Of a DNA stretch of 64,000 nt, positions 9,143 through 16,769 are shown piece after piece. The first letter of the stretch is position 1, and the number at the start of each line of letters is the position of its first letter. The stretch lies in NCBI RefSeq assembly GCF_900537115.1, contig NZ_UNRG01000009.1, positions 17,686-81,685 on the forward strand. The letters run 5' to 3'. The notes beneath the pieces were generated by a model. It did not search any database and was not told where the DNA came from. It saw only the letters and a program-made list of their open reading frames with translations. The stretch comes from Arthrobacter sp. Alg241-R88. GTDB lineage: Bacteria; Actinomycetota; Actinomycetes; Actinomycetales; Micrococcaceae. Both the position numbers and the translations under genes were made by a program.

Positions 9143-9156
9143 CTACAACGTTATAA
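9143..9156 (+). promoter_or_regulatory. LacI operator upstream of GH51 gene
   Basis: CTACAACGTTATAA, a variant of the TTACAACGTTGTAA palindrome with an intact ACAACGTT core. It lies 16 bases before the GTG start, right after the 60-bp palindrome. The promoter itself could not be placed with confidence. Confidence 0.7.
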
Positions 9157-9172
9157 AGAAAAGGAAAACCCC

Positions 9173-10723
9173 GTGACCATCACCTCTCCTGCCGCAGAAG
9201 ACACCACCCTGGCCGTTGTGGCGCCCACCGTCGTCACTATCGACAGGGCCGCTGTTGTGGCACCTGTCAGCCGCCGCATCTTCGGTTCCTTTGTGGAGCA
9301 CCTTGGCCGCTGCGTTTACAACGGCATTTACGAGCCCGACCATCCCACCGCCAACGAGGACGGCTTCCGGCTGGACGTCATCGAACTGGTCAAGGAGCTG
9401 GGGTCGAGCACCATCCGCTACCCGGGCGGCAATTTCGTCTCCGGCTACCGCTGGGAGGACGGCGTTGGCCCGCGCGACCAGCGGCCGGTCCGGCGTGACC
9501 TCGCCTGGCACTCGCTCGAGTCCAACCAGGTGGGCCTGGATGAGTTCGCACGCTGGTGCAAGCTCACCGGCTCGGAGCTGATGATGGCCGTGAACCTTGG
9601 AACCCGCGGCATCGAAGCCGCCCTCGACCTGCTGGAATACACCAACCACCCCTCGGGGACCGCACTCAGCGAGCAGCGCATCGCCAACGGCGCCAAGGAT
9701 CCCTACAACATCACCATGTGGTGCCTGGGCAACGAGATGGACGGCCCCTGGCAGATCGGCCACATGTCCGCCGAGGATTACGGAAAGCTCGCGGCCCGCA
9801 CCGCCTCCGCCATGAAGACTGCGGACAAGAACCTCGAACTCGTAGTCTGTGGCTCCTCCGGATCCTCCATGCCCACATTCGGCGAGTGGGAGCGGGTAGT
9901 CCTGGAGCACAGTTACAACTACGTGGACTACATCTCCTGCCACGCGTACTACCAGGAGCGCAACGGCGACCTCGGCTCCTACCTGGCGTCCTCGCTGGAC
10001 ATGCAGTATTTCATCGAGACGGTGGTGGCCACCGCCGACCACGTCAAGCACAAGCTCAAGAGCAAGAAGACCATCCAGCTCTCCTTCGACGAGTGGAACA
10101 TCTGGTACCTGGACGAGCACCAGGCTTCCGATGAGGTCAACGAGGAATGGACGCACGCACCGCGCCAGCTTGAGGACACCTACTCCGTGGCCGACGCCGT
10201 GGTGTTCGGCAACCTGCTGATGACGCTCCTGAAGAACCACGACCGCGTTGCCGCCGCATCCCTCGCCCAACTGGTCAACGTGATCGCGCCCATCATGACC
10301 GAACCGGGCGGTGACACCTGGCGGCAGACCACCTTCTTCCCGTTCTCCGTCACGTCCCGCCTCGCGAAAGGCGAAGTGCTCCGCCCCAGGATCGAGGCCG
10401 GAACCTACACGACGGCGGTGTACGGCGAGGCCCCGCTGGTGGACTCAGTGGCAACCACCGACGCCGCTACCGGAGAATCGGCCGTCTTCCTGGTCAACCG
10501 CAGCCAGACCGAGGCCATCGACGTGACCATCAACGTCTCCGAACTCAACGCGAAGACGGTCACCGAGGCCGTGACCCTGCACGATGAGGACGTTTACGCC
10601 AAGAACACCCTTCAGGACCAGAACCGCGTGGGCCTGAAGCAGCTCGGCGGCGCCATCCTGGACGAGGGCACGCTCACCGTGACGCTTCCGCCCGTGTCCT
10701 GGTCCGCCGTCGCGCTTGGCTGA
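9173..10723 (+). CDS. abfA: GH51 alpha-L-arabinofuranosidase
   Basis: Intracellular exo-enzyme removing terminal alpha-L-arabinofuranosyl units. 516 residues, the usual GH51 length, with a TIM barrel followed by a C-terminal beta-sandwich. The acid/base is E188 in LGNEMDGPW and the nucleophile is E307 in SFDEWNIW. A conserved RYPGGNF segment near residue 82 is also present. GTG start, with AAAGGAAAA upstream. No signal peptide. It has its own LacI operator and is followed, 1 base after its stop, by a GH43 lipoprotein gene, so the two are co-transcribed. Confidence 0.95.
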   Translation: MTITSPAAEDTTLAVVAPTVVTIDRAAVVAPVSRRIFGSFVEHLGRCVYNGIYEPDHPTANEDGFRLDVIELVKELGSSTIRYPGGNFVSGYRWEDGVGPRDQRPVRRDLAWHSLESNQVGLDEFARWCKLTGSELMMAVNLGTRGIEAALDLLEYTNHPSGTALSEQRIANGAKDPYNITMWCLGNEMDGPWQIGHMSAEDYGKLAARTASAMKTADKNLELVVCGSSGSSMPTFGEWERVVLEHSYNYVDYISCHAYYQERNGDLGSYLASSLDMQYFIETVVATADHVKHKLKSKKTIQLSFDEWNIWYLDEHQASDEVNEEWTHAPRQLEDTYSVADAVVFGNLLMTLLKNHDRVAAASLAQLVNVIAPIMTEPGGDTWRQTTFFPFSVTSRLAKGEVLRPRIEAGTYTTAVYGEAPLVDSVATTDAATGESAVFLVNRSQTEAIDVTINVSELNAKTVTEAVTLHDEDVYAKNTLQDQNRVGLKQLGGAILDEGTLTVTLPPVSWSAVALG

Positions 10724-10724
10724 C

Positions 10725-11768
10725 GTGGCCCAGCCACAAAGGTCCGCTGCCAGCCGCCCTGCTGCTCAATGGACAGCGGCGCGGCTGGCGGCGGTGCTGG
10801 CCGCCGTCGTCCTGGTCCTGACTGGATGCGGTGCTGCGGCGCCAGCGCCCGAGGCAGGCGCTGCCGCCGAACTCAGCGGCGACTTCTTCACCCACGATCC
10901 CGCGCTGGTCAAGGGGGAGGACGGCGAACCCTGGTTCATCTACTCCACCGGGAACGGGCAGGTGGCGGACGGCAATATCCAGGTGCGGCGCTCAGACGAC
11001 GGCGTGAAGTGGGAGTACGCCGGCGAGGTGTGGCCGGAGAAACCCGCCTGGCTCAAGGAAGCGGTGCCTGGCGTGGACAACCTCTGGGCACCGGAACTGT
11101 ACGAGCACGACGGGACCTGGTACCTGTACTACTCGGCGTCGACGTTCGGGAAGAACCTCTCGGTGATCGCACTGGCCACGAACACCACACTTGACCCTGC
11201 CGACCCGGCCTACGAGTGGGTGGACAAGGGGCAGGTGATCTCCTCCAAGGGGGAAAGGTTCAACGCCATCGACCCCGGCATCGCCGAGGATAAAAACGGC
11301 ATGCCCTGGATGTCCTTTGGCTCCTTCTGGACCGGACTGCAGCTAGTGAAGCTCGAATGGCCGACCGGCCTGCGCGCCGGGACGGAAGAGCCACTAACCA
11401 TCGCAGACCGGCAAGCGCCGCCCAACGCGATCGAGGCGCCGTACATCCTCCCGCACGACGGCAAGTTCTACCTGTTCTTCTCCCGCGACTTCTGCTGCCA
11501 GGGGCTCGAGAGCACGTACAACATCGCCGTGGGGAGGTCGGACAGCATCACCGGTCCGTACCTGGATGCCGAGGGCAAGGAACTGCTCGACGGCGGCGGC
11601 ACGCCCCTCCTGGCCTCCGACGGCGGGCGTGTGGGGCCGGGCGGGCAGTCCGTTTCCAGCAATACGCTGGCGTTCCACTACTACGCGGAAGAGCTCGACG
11701 GCGCCTTCCGCCTGGGGCTTGCCGGGCTGGAGTGGGAGGACGGTTGGCCTAAGGCCCGGTGGGAGTAG
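10725..11768 (+). CDS. GH43 arabinanase, lipoprotein
   Basis: 347 residues. The N-terminal membrane segment ends in the lipobox LVLTGC, so the enzyme is probably anchored outside the cell. A single GH43 domain: D in THDPAL, D in NAIDPG and E in AIEAPYI. It resembles the secreted arabinanase at 2072-3541 (NLWAPEL, YYSAST, GSFW, FCC) but lacks the C-terminal Ig-like module. The GTG start 1 base after the GH51 stop is preferred over an in-frame TTG at 10716; neither has a clear ribosome binding site. It stops 3 bp before the convergent LacI gene. Confidence 0.88.
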   Translation: MAQPQRSAASRPAAQWTAARLAAVLAAVVLVLTGCGAAAPAPEAGAAAELSGDFFTHDPALVKGEDGEPWFIYSTGNGQVADGNIQVRRSDDGVKWEYAGEVWPEKPAWLKEAVPGVDNLWAPELYEHDGTWYLYYSASTFGKNLSVIALATNTTLDPADPAYEWVDKGQVISSKGERFNAIDPGIAEDKNGMPWMSFGSFWTGLQLVKLEWPTGLRAGTEEPLTIADRQAPPNAIEAPYILPHDGKFYLFFSRDFCCQGLESTYNIAVGRSDSITGPYLDAEGKELLDGGGTPLLASDGGRVGPGGQSVSSNTLAFHYYAEELDGAFRLGLAGLEWEDGWPKARWE

Positions 11769-11771
11769 GGC

Positions 11772-12797
11772 CTACGCGGCGCCGGCCGCGCTGCCCATGG
11801 TCGATTCCCTGGCCACCACCCGGAACGCCGTCTCGACTTCCCGGGGCGGTGTTCCGGCAGGGTCCTTGATCCGCTCGAGCAGCATACGGATGGCGGTCTC
11901 CGCGATCTCCGTGCGGCCGGGATCAACAGTGCTCAGGGTGGGAAGCGTGTAGCGGGTTTCGTCGAGGTCATCGAAGCCAATCACGGCGACGTCGTCCGGG
12001 ACCCGGTAACCTGCTTCCTGCAGGACGCGCACCGCGCCCTGGGCAAGGGTGTCATTCAGGCCGAATACGGCGTCGAAGGACACTCCGCGGTCCAGGAGGT
12101 CGTGCATGGCTGCGGCACCGTTGGACCGGTGCCAGTCCACCACATAGGCGACGATCCCGTCGTCGTACGGGATGCCCCGGGCCTCAAGCGCCTCCCGGTA
12201 CCCCCGCAGGCGAAGCCCCGCGGAGCCGATGACTTCGCCCTCATGGGCGCCGACGACCGCAATGCGTTTCCGGCCGAGGTCCAGCAGGTGCTCGGTAGCG
12301 GCGCGCGCGGCCGGAACATTCTGCATGGTGACGTGGTCTGAAGAACTATCGAAGATGCGCTCGCCGAGGAGGACAATCGGCACGTCAGCCTTGATCAGGT
12401 CCGCATCTTCCTGGCCAAGTGCCAGCGGGCTGAAGATCAGGCCATCGGACATTTTGAGCCGGGGGCTGGCCATCACCTCCAGCTCGCGCTTGCGGTCCGC
12501 GCCGGTTTGTTCAATGAGCACCACCAGCCCGCGCTTCGCCGCCGCTTCGATCACGGCGTCGGCCAGTTCCGCGAAATAGGGAAGGCGCAATTGCGGCAGC
12601 GCCAGGGTGATGGCCCCGGTGTGCCCGGAGCGCAGGCTCCGGGCGGTCAGGTTGGGCCGGTAGCCCAGCTCTGCGATCGCCTTTTCCACTTTGGCCCGGG
12701 TGGTGTCCCGGACATGGGGGTGGTGGTTGATCACGTTGGAGACGGTCTTGAAGGACACGCCTGCCACGCGGGCCACGTCGTGAAGAGTCGCCGCCAT
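11772..12797 (-). CDS. LacI-family repressor of the arabinan regulon
   Basis: 341 residues. The N-terminal helix-turn-helix reads TLHDVARVAGVSFKTVSNVIN with the hinge helix after GYRPN, followed by a periplasmic-binding-protein-like effector domain. The ATG was chosen because GGAGCAGGGGGCAGGG precedes it and because LacI proteins begin just before the first helix; the open frame extends 108 bases upstream across its own operator. It lies convergent to the GH43 lipoprotein gene. It very likely binds the TTACAACGTTGTAA-type sites at 3600, 3721, 9143 and 12845. Inducer unknown, presumably arabinose or an arabino-oligosaccharide. Confidence 0.9.
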   Translation of the reverse strand: MAATLHDVARVAGVSFKTVSNVINHHPHVRDTTRAKVEKAIAELGYRPNLTARSLRSGHTGAITLALPQLRLPYFAELADAVIEAAAKRGLVVLIEQTGADRKRELEVMASPRLKMSDGLIFSPLALGQEDADLIKADVPIVLLGERIFDSSSDHVTMQNVPAARAATEHLLDLGRKRIAVVGAHEGEVIGSAGLRLRGYREALEARGIPYDDGIVAYVVDWHRSNGAAAMHDLLDRGVSFDAVFGLNDTLAQGAVRVLQEAGYRVPDDVAVIGFDDLDETRYTLPTLSTVDPGRTEIAETAIRMLLERIKDPAGTPPREVETAFRVVARESTMGSAAGAA

Positions 12798-12844
12798 CCC
12801 TGCCCCCTGCTCCTGCTGCGGCCCGCAGGCCAGTACCTGCGATT

Positions 12845-12858
12845 TTACAACGTTGAAT
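12845..12858 (-). promoter_or_regulatory. LacI operator before the regulator gene
   Basis: TTACAACGTTGAAT on the plus strand, 48 bases upstream of the repressor ATG. It keeps the ACAACGTT core and has one degenerate arm, consistent with weaker autoregulation. Confidence 0.65.
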
Positions 12859-12887
12859 CGATATCTCGTGTGCAGGTTGCGCCAGGG

Positions 12888-12922
12888 GCGGGCCGCCCAG
12901 GACACAGAACTGGGCGGCCCGC
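12888..12922 (-). terminator. Terminator hairpin after rsgA-like gene
   Basis: Perfect 13-bp stem (12888-12900 with 12910-12922, GC-rich) and a 9-base loop, starting 5 bases after the stop of the GTPase gene. No strong U tract, as is common in high-GC actinobacteria. It separates this gene from the LacI gene read in the same direction. Confidence 0.7.
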
Positions 12923-12926
12923 GTCC

Positions 12927-14099
12927 TCAACGGCGCTTCCGGCCTGACCGGTCCTTCCGCTCTGCTGTCTCCCGCTCGGCCCACCGCTGGGACTTCCCGG
13001 CCGACACCACCTTCTGGTGCCACTCCCGCTGGTAGGCGCGCTCCGCCGCGGCGTCGCTCCGGCGGGCCAGGGCGGCCAGCTCACGCTGCAGCTTCAGGTA
13101 GTTGTGCCAGCGGCGTTCCTCCAGCACGCCGCCGGCCATGGCTTCCTGCACGGCGCAGCCGGGCTCGCCCTGGTGGGCGCAGTCCGAAAACCTGCACCGG
13201 CCTGCCAGTTCCTCGACATCGCCGAACATCTCGCCGATGCCGTCCTCGGCGTCGAACAATCCGAAGCCCCGCACACCGGGCGTGTCCATCAGGACCGTCC
13301 CGTTCCGAAGCGGCACAAGTTCCCGCGACGTTGTGGTGTGTTTGCCCTTGAAGTCGCCGGCCCGCACCTCCCCGGTGTCCTGGACGTCGCGGCCCACCAT
13401 CGCATTGATGAGTGTGGACTTTCCGGCGCCGGAGGGTCCCAGAAGGACGATGGTGCCGCCCGCCGGAATGTGTGCCAGCAGTTCGTCGATGCCGTCCCCG
13501 CTCTCCGCGGACGTGGTCACCACGTCCACGCCTGCGGCCTGCACCATGACTTTCCCGACGACGTCGTCCGCCACCTCGGCGAGGTCCGCCTTGGTGATGA
13601 TCACCAGGGGAGTGGCGCCGGAGTCCCACGCCGCCACGAGGGTGCGCTCCAGCCGGTTGTGCGTCAGCGGCCGGTCCACCGGCACCACCACGCCCACCAT
13701 GTCCATGTTCGCACCCAGGACCTGCGCCGCGGAGGAGTCCTCGAAGGCGCGCTTGCGGCTGAGCTCCGAGCGGCGGGGAAGGACGCCCAGGATCTGGCGC
13801 TCGCCGGCCCGGTTGGGTCCGATCCAGACCCAGTCTCCGGTGACTGCTGCTTCTCCGGTCAGCGGATAGGGCAGGTGCAGGAGGTCCCCGCCAGCTGCCA
13901 CCAGTAACAGGTTGCGGTCCACGCGGACCACCCGTCCCGGCTCGGTTGCGTCCGGGAGGGCATGATTCTGGAAGTGCCGGGCAACGGCGGGCGTATATCC
14001 GTAGGGGACAGGGCCCTTGCTGGTTGAAGCCGAAGTGCCCGACGTGGTGTTGCTTGACATGCTGATGCTGTCCAGGGCGCTGCCTGCAGATGTTTTCAC
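12927..14099 (-). CDS. rsgA: RsgA-like ribosome-associated GTPase
   Basis: 390 residues with the circularly permuted GTPase order of the RsgA/YjeQ family: G4 TKAD at 169-172, G1 GPSGAGKS at 221-228, G3 DTPG at 272-275. A zinc motif follows (C302, C307, H309, C315). An OB-like N-terminal part lies near residues 53-110 and a basic tail closes the protein. Family members act in 30S subunit maturation. The GTG start is supported by CCGAGG upstream; an ATG at 14060 is an alternative. There is an unusual Ser/Thr-rich N-terminal extension of about 30 residues. A short ORF and hairpin lie upstream. It may be a second RsgA copy in this genome; that cannot be seen here. Confidence 0.88.
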   Translation of the reverse strand: MKTSAGSALDSISMSSNTTSGTSASTSKGPVPYGYTPAVARHFQNHALPDATEPGRVVRVDRNLLLVAAGGDLLHLPYPLTGEAAVTGDWVWIGPNRAGERQILGVLPRRSELSRKRAFEDSSAAQVLGANMDMVGVVVPVDRPLTHNRLERTLVAAWDSGATPLVIITKADLAEVADDVVGKVMVQAAGVDVVTTSAESGDGIDELLAHIPAGGTIVLLGPSGAGKSTLINAMVGRDVQDTGEVRAGDFKGKHTTTSRELVPLRNGTVLMDTPGVRGFGLFDAEDGIGEMFGDVEELAGRCRFSDCAHQGEPGCAVQEAMAGGVLEERRWHNYLKLQRELAALARRSDAAAERAYQREWHQKVVSAGKSQRWAERETAERKDRSGRKRR

Positions 14100-14171
14100 T
14101 GTGATACCTCGGGGTATTACCCCTGCGCACCGGCCGCTTTCGGCTTTGGTGTTAGGCGCTCCGCGGAGAAG

Positions 14172-14252
14172 TCAAGCGGCGCCGGTGCGGTACAGGGGAA
14201 GGGTCTGGATGATGGGTGCGGAGCGCATTGGGCGCACGGCTGTGACAGTCAT
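14172..14252 (-). CDS. Putative 26-residue leader peptide upstream of rsgA-like gene
   Basis: ATG preceded by a strong GGGAGGTG ribosome binding site 6 bases upstream. 26 codons begin MTVTAVRP and end in TGA, 72 bases before the GTPase start. It is preceded by a terminator-like hairpin. The combination of strong initiation signal, short length and position suggests a translated upstream ORF. No conserved function recognised. Confidence 0.45.
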   Translation of the reverse strand: MTVTAVRPMRSAPIIQTLPLYRTGAA

Positions 14253-14273
14253 CGAAAACACCTCCCTTTCCCG

Positions 14274-14298
14274 AAAAGGGGACTGGTAACAAGTCCCC
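14274..14298 (-). terminator. Terminator-like hairpin before the leader ORF
   Basis: On the minus strand GGGGACT, a 7-base loop, AGTCCCC, then TTTT. The stem is 7 bp and the T run immediately follows it. Located just before the ribosome binding site of the 26-codon ORF. Could be an attenuator in the 5' leader of the GTPase transcript. Confidence 0.5.
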
Positions 14299-14499
14299 TG
14301 TTTGAGCCGAACGGCTTCAGCCCGGCGAGCACCTGGCGACGTGGTGCCGGCCCGGCTTTACTCTAGCTGCCGGCAGCCGGATGAACCAGAGCTGTATTGC
14401 CGTCAGGGCCGGCCAGCCCGCGCCGTTCCAAGGTTTTCCCAGCCTCGCATTTCTACGATCCGAGGATCGTGAGGACTCTCAGGCTGGGAAAGAGGCGCC

Positions 14500-15144
14500 A
14501 TGAAAAAGACAGCACTCGGAGTTCTGGCTCTAGCCGGGACACTGTCCATTCAGCTCGCTGGCGCCGGACCGGGCATCGCGGGGGAGCCGCGTGTCATTAC
14601 GAAAACCGTGGCAACAGGGGAGGCGATGACCGCGGAATATGACCACACGAATGGCTGTATACGGACGACGGTCAGCGTGTTCGGCAGCGTTTACACGGTC
14701 CGCGGATCAACTGCCCCTGAGAAGCTGGGCTTTGTGTCGGTCACCCAGGACAACACCTGCACAGGCACCACGCTGATTAACGGGTTTGGGGAGACATTGA
14801 CGCTGGAAATGGACTCTCCAAACGGGTTGTCCAGGGGACGCCTGAAGATGTCCATGGAATTCACCAACTTTGCAGACCCCAGCAATCCAGTAAATTCGCA
14901 GTTGACGGCCGATATGTCCTTCCGGGCCACGGCTGAAGCGGACAGGACGCGGGTAAAGTCCAAGTCCGCTTCGGCGGGTATCCGTTTTGTCTCGTCGGCA
15001 GATACCAGGAGCCGGCCCGTCTCCTCCACCGGCACCATAAAACTCGGGGCTCAAACTGTGGTTTCGCCGGGCACACCGGCGTACTACGGGATGCTCGCCT
15101 CGATGGTAAGCAAAGACAAAACAGTAGCCCGCTCCGTGAAGTAG
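14500..15144 (+). CDS. Secreted protein of unknown function
   Basis: 214 residues with a clear Sec signal peptide (MKKTALGVLALAGTLS, probable cleavage after AGA or GIAG near residues 23-27). The mature part is Ser/Thr/Gly rich and predicted mostly beta, with two cysteines in NGCIRT and NTCTG. No family recognised. AAAGAGG precedes the ATG. The 5' region holds a long hairpin: CCCAGCCT (14438-14445) pairs with AGGCTGGG (14481-14488), with CGATC/GATCG inside it. The hairpin ends directly at the ribosome binding site. Confidence 0.75.
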   Translation: MKKTALGVLALAGTLSIQLAGAGPGIAGEPRVITKTVATGEAMTAEYDHTNGCIRTTVSVFGSVYTVRGSTAPEKLGFVSVTQDNTCTGTTLINGFGETLTLEMDSPNGLSRGRLKMSMEFTNFADPSNPVNSQLTADMSFRATAEADRTRVKSKSASAGIRFVSSADTRSRPVSSTGTIKLGAQTVVSPGTPAYYGMLASMVSKDKTVARSVK

Positions 15145-15213
15145 CGCCCGGCAGCCCGTCTTTCCGGGCTTCAGTGCGCTTCACCGGCGGAACGAACGGG
15201 AAACGGTACGGTT

Positions 15214-15450
15214 TTAGCGCTGAAGTTCCAGAGCCCGCTTTTCCCGTGCGGAGATTCGCGAGACGTAGCCGCAGTTAGTACACGTGATCTGGTAGGACCG
15301 TGACGTAGTGAACACCGGAATGAAGAAGAGCGTGAACTTGGTGGCCCGCTCCTCGAGGTGGTGGTGGACAAACGAGCGGCAGTACTGGCAGGTGGCAGGT
15401 TTGCCGGGGAGCGCCTTAAGCACTGTCTTGAAACCGAAGAGAAGGAGCAT
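15214..15450 (-). CDS. Zinc-ribbon family small protein
   Basis: 78 residues. Two CxxC knuckles, TCQYC near residue 21 and CTNCG near residue 57, fit a zinc-ribbon fold. A hydrophobic patch (FTLFFIPVF) lies between them. Matches the common actinobacterial zinc-ribbon domain proteins of unknown role. Its 5' end faces the diguanylate cyclase gene across 144 bp. Confidence 0.8.
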   Translation of the reverse strand: MLLLFGFKTVLKALPGKPATCQYCRSFVHHHLEERATKFTLFFIPVFTTSRSYQITCTNCGYVSRISAREKRALELQR

Positions 15451-15594
15451 GGCTTTGCCTTTCGGGTCTGTCCTGCGGGCTATCTGACAACCCTAAGCCC
15501 TGGAAAAGGTCCTGCCGATAGCCTGACAGGCTCCCCGGCCGGTGCAATACTGGGGGTCATTCGCGCGTTTCGGCATCGGGGGGACTTCGGTTAC

Positions 15595-16746
15595 ATGGTT
15601 CTGGATACCGCCACGCTGAGAATTGCGTTTGGCCTGATGGCCCTGGTTCTGGTGTTCCTCTTCTACTTCTCCGCCTATCGGACCACGCGCTCGCCGTACA
15701 GCGGCTGGTGGTGCCTGGCCCTTATCTTCTTCCTCGCCGGGTCTGCCTGTTACCTGCTGGACGGGACGGCCCACCAGATCTGGGCCAACCCGGCGGGCAA
15801 CGTGCTGCTGGTGCACGGCGGGGTGGCGGTCTGGGCGGGTGCACGTTCGCTGCGCACAGTTCCGCCGCCGAAGTGGGCATTCACCGGCATCCCGCTGGTT
15901 ACCCTGGTCGCCTCGGTGGTGGACAATCCGGCCACCAACACGTGGTCCGGAGGGCCCGTGTTCCTCGCCGCGATGGGCATCACCATAGGGCTGGCGGCCC
16001 GGGAGCTGTGGCGCCTGGAGCCGGGCTATTCGCGGGTGCGGATTCCCATGGCCGTATCCGCCGGAGGACTCGCGGTCTTCTACTTCTTCCGCTGGCTGGC
16101 GTTTGTGGTGGAGGGCCAGGACGGGCCCATCTTCGTCACGGTCTTCGGCTCCGCCGTGACCACCCTGATCACAATGGTGCTGCTGGTGGTGGTCTCGTTC
16201 AGCATGGCCGCGCTCAGCAGCGAACAGCAGACCAGGGCCCTGCGGGTGGTCGCTTCCCGCGACGACCTCACCGGGCTCCTCAACCGCAAGGCCTTTTTGG
16301 ATCTTGCTGCCGAGCAGTTGGCGGACCGTACCATTACCCGGGGTTCGGGCACCCTCATCCTGGCCGACCTGGACCACTTCAAATCCGTCAACGATACCTA
16401 TGGCCATGCCGCCGGGGACCTCGCCCTCCAAGCCTTCGCGGACGCCTGCACGGCGACGGTCCGATCCACGGACCTGGTGGGAAGGTACGGAGGGGAAGAG
16501 TTTGTCCTTCTTTTGCCCGGTACCAGTGCAGAACGGGCCGAAACGATTGCCGAAGAAATCAGCCGGCGCCTGGCGGCGGCACCATCGGTGGACGGGATGG
16601 ACATGCCCACCGTCAGTTACGGGATTTCCACGTACGACGACGGCACCAGCGACGTGTACGACCTGATCGCTACCGCGGACGGCGCCTTATACATGGCGAA
16701 GTCACTGGGCCGGAACCGGACTGCCCGCAGCGACCGGAAGGGCTAG
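15595..16746 (+). CDS. Membrane diguanylate cyclase (GGDEF)
   Basis: 383 residues. Residues 1-210 contain about seven hydrophobic helices, then a GGDEF domain. The active-site motif is GGEEF in GRYGGEEFVLLL. An inhibitory I-site RSTD sits five residues before it, so product feedback is likely. The enzyme should make cyclic di-GMP from GTP. The sensor part has no recognised ligand pocket. The ATG at 15595 starts immediately before the first membrane helix; the frame is open further upstream but overlaps the zinc-ribbon gene on the other strand. No EAL domain. Confidence 0.9.
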   Translation: MVLDTATLRIAFGLMALVLVFLFYFSAYRTTRSPYSGWWCLALIFFLAGSACYLLDGTAHQIWANPAGNVLLVHGGVAVWAGARSLRTVPPPKWAFTGIPLVTLVASVVDNPATNTWSGGPVFLAAMGITIGLAARELWRLEPGYSRVRIPMAVSAGGLAVFYFFRWLAFVVEGQDGPIFVTVFGSAVTTLITMVLLVVVSFSMAALSSEQQTRALRVVASRDDLTGLLNRKAFLDLAAEQLADRTITRGSGTLILADLDHFKSVNDTYGHAAGDLALQAFADACTATVRSTDLVGRYGGEEFVLLLPGTSAERAETIAEEISRRLAAAPSVDGMDMPTVSYGISTYDDGTSDVYDLIATADGALYMAKSLGRNRTARSDRKG

Positions 16747-16769
16747 GGCGGTCAGCGGTGCCCAGGCCG

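Noticed and set aside
14253..14400. Possible metal or nucleotide riboswitch upstream of the RsgA-like gene
   Set aside because: The G-rich hairpin was compared from memory with yybP-ykoY and M-box cores, and the required conserved loops could not be found. Kept only as a terminator-like hairpin.
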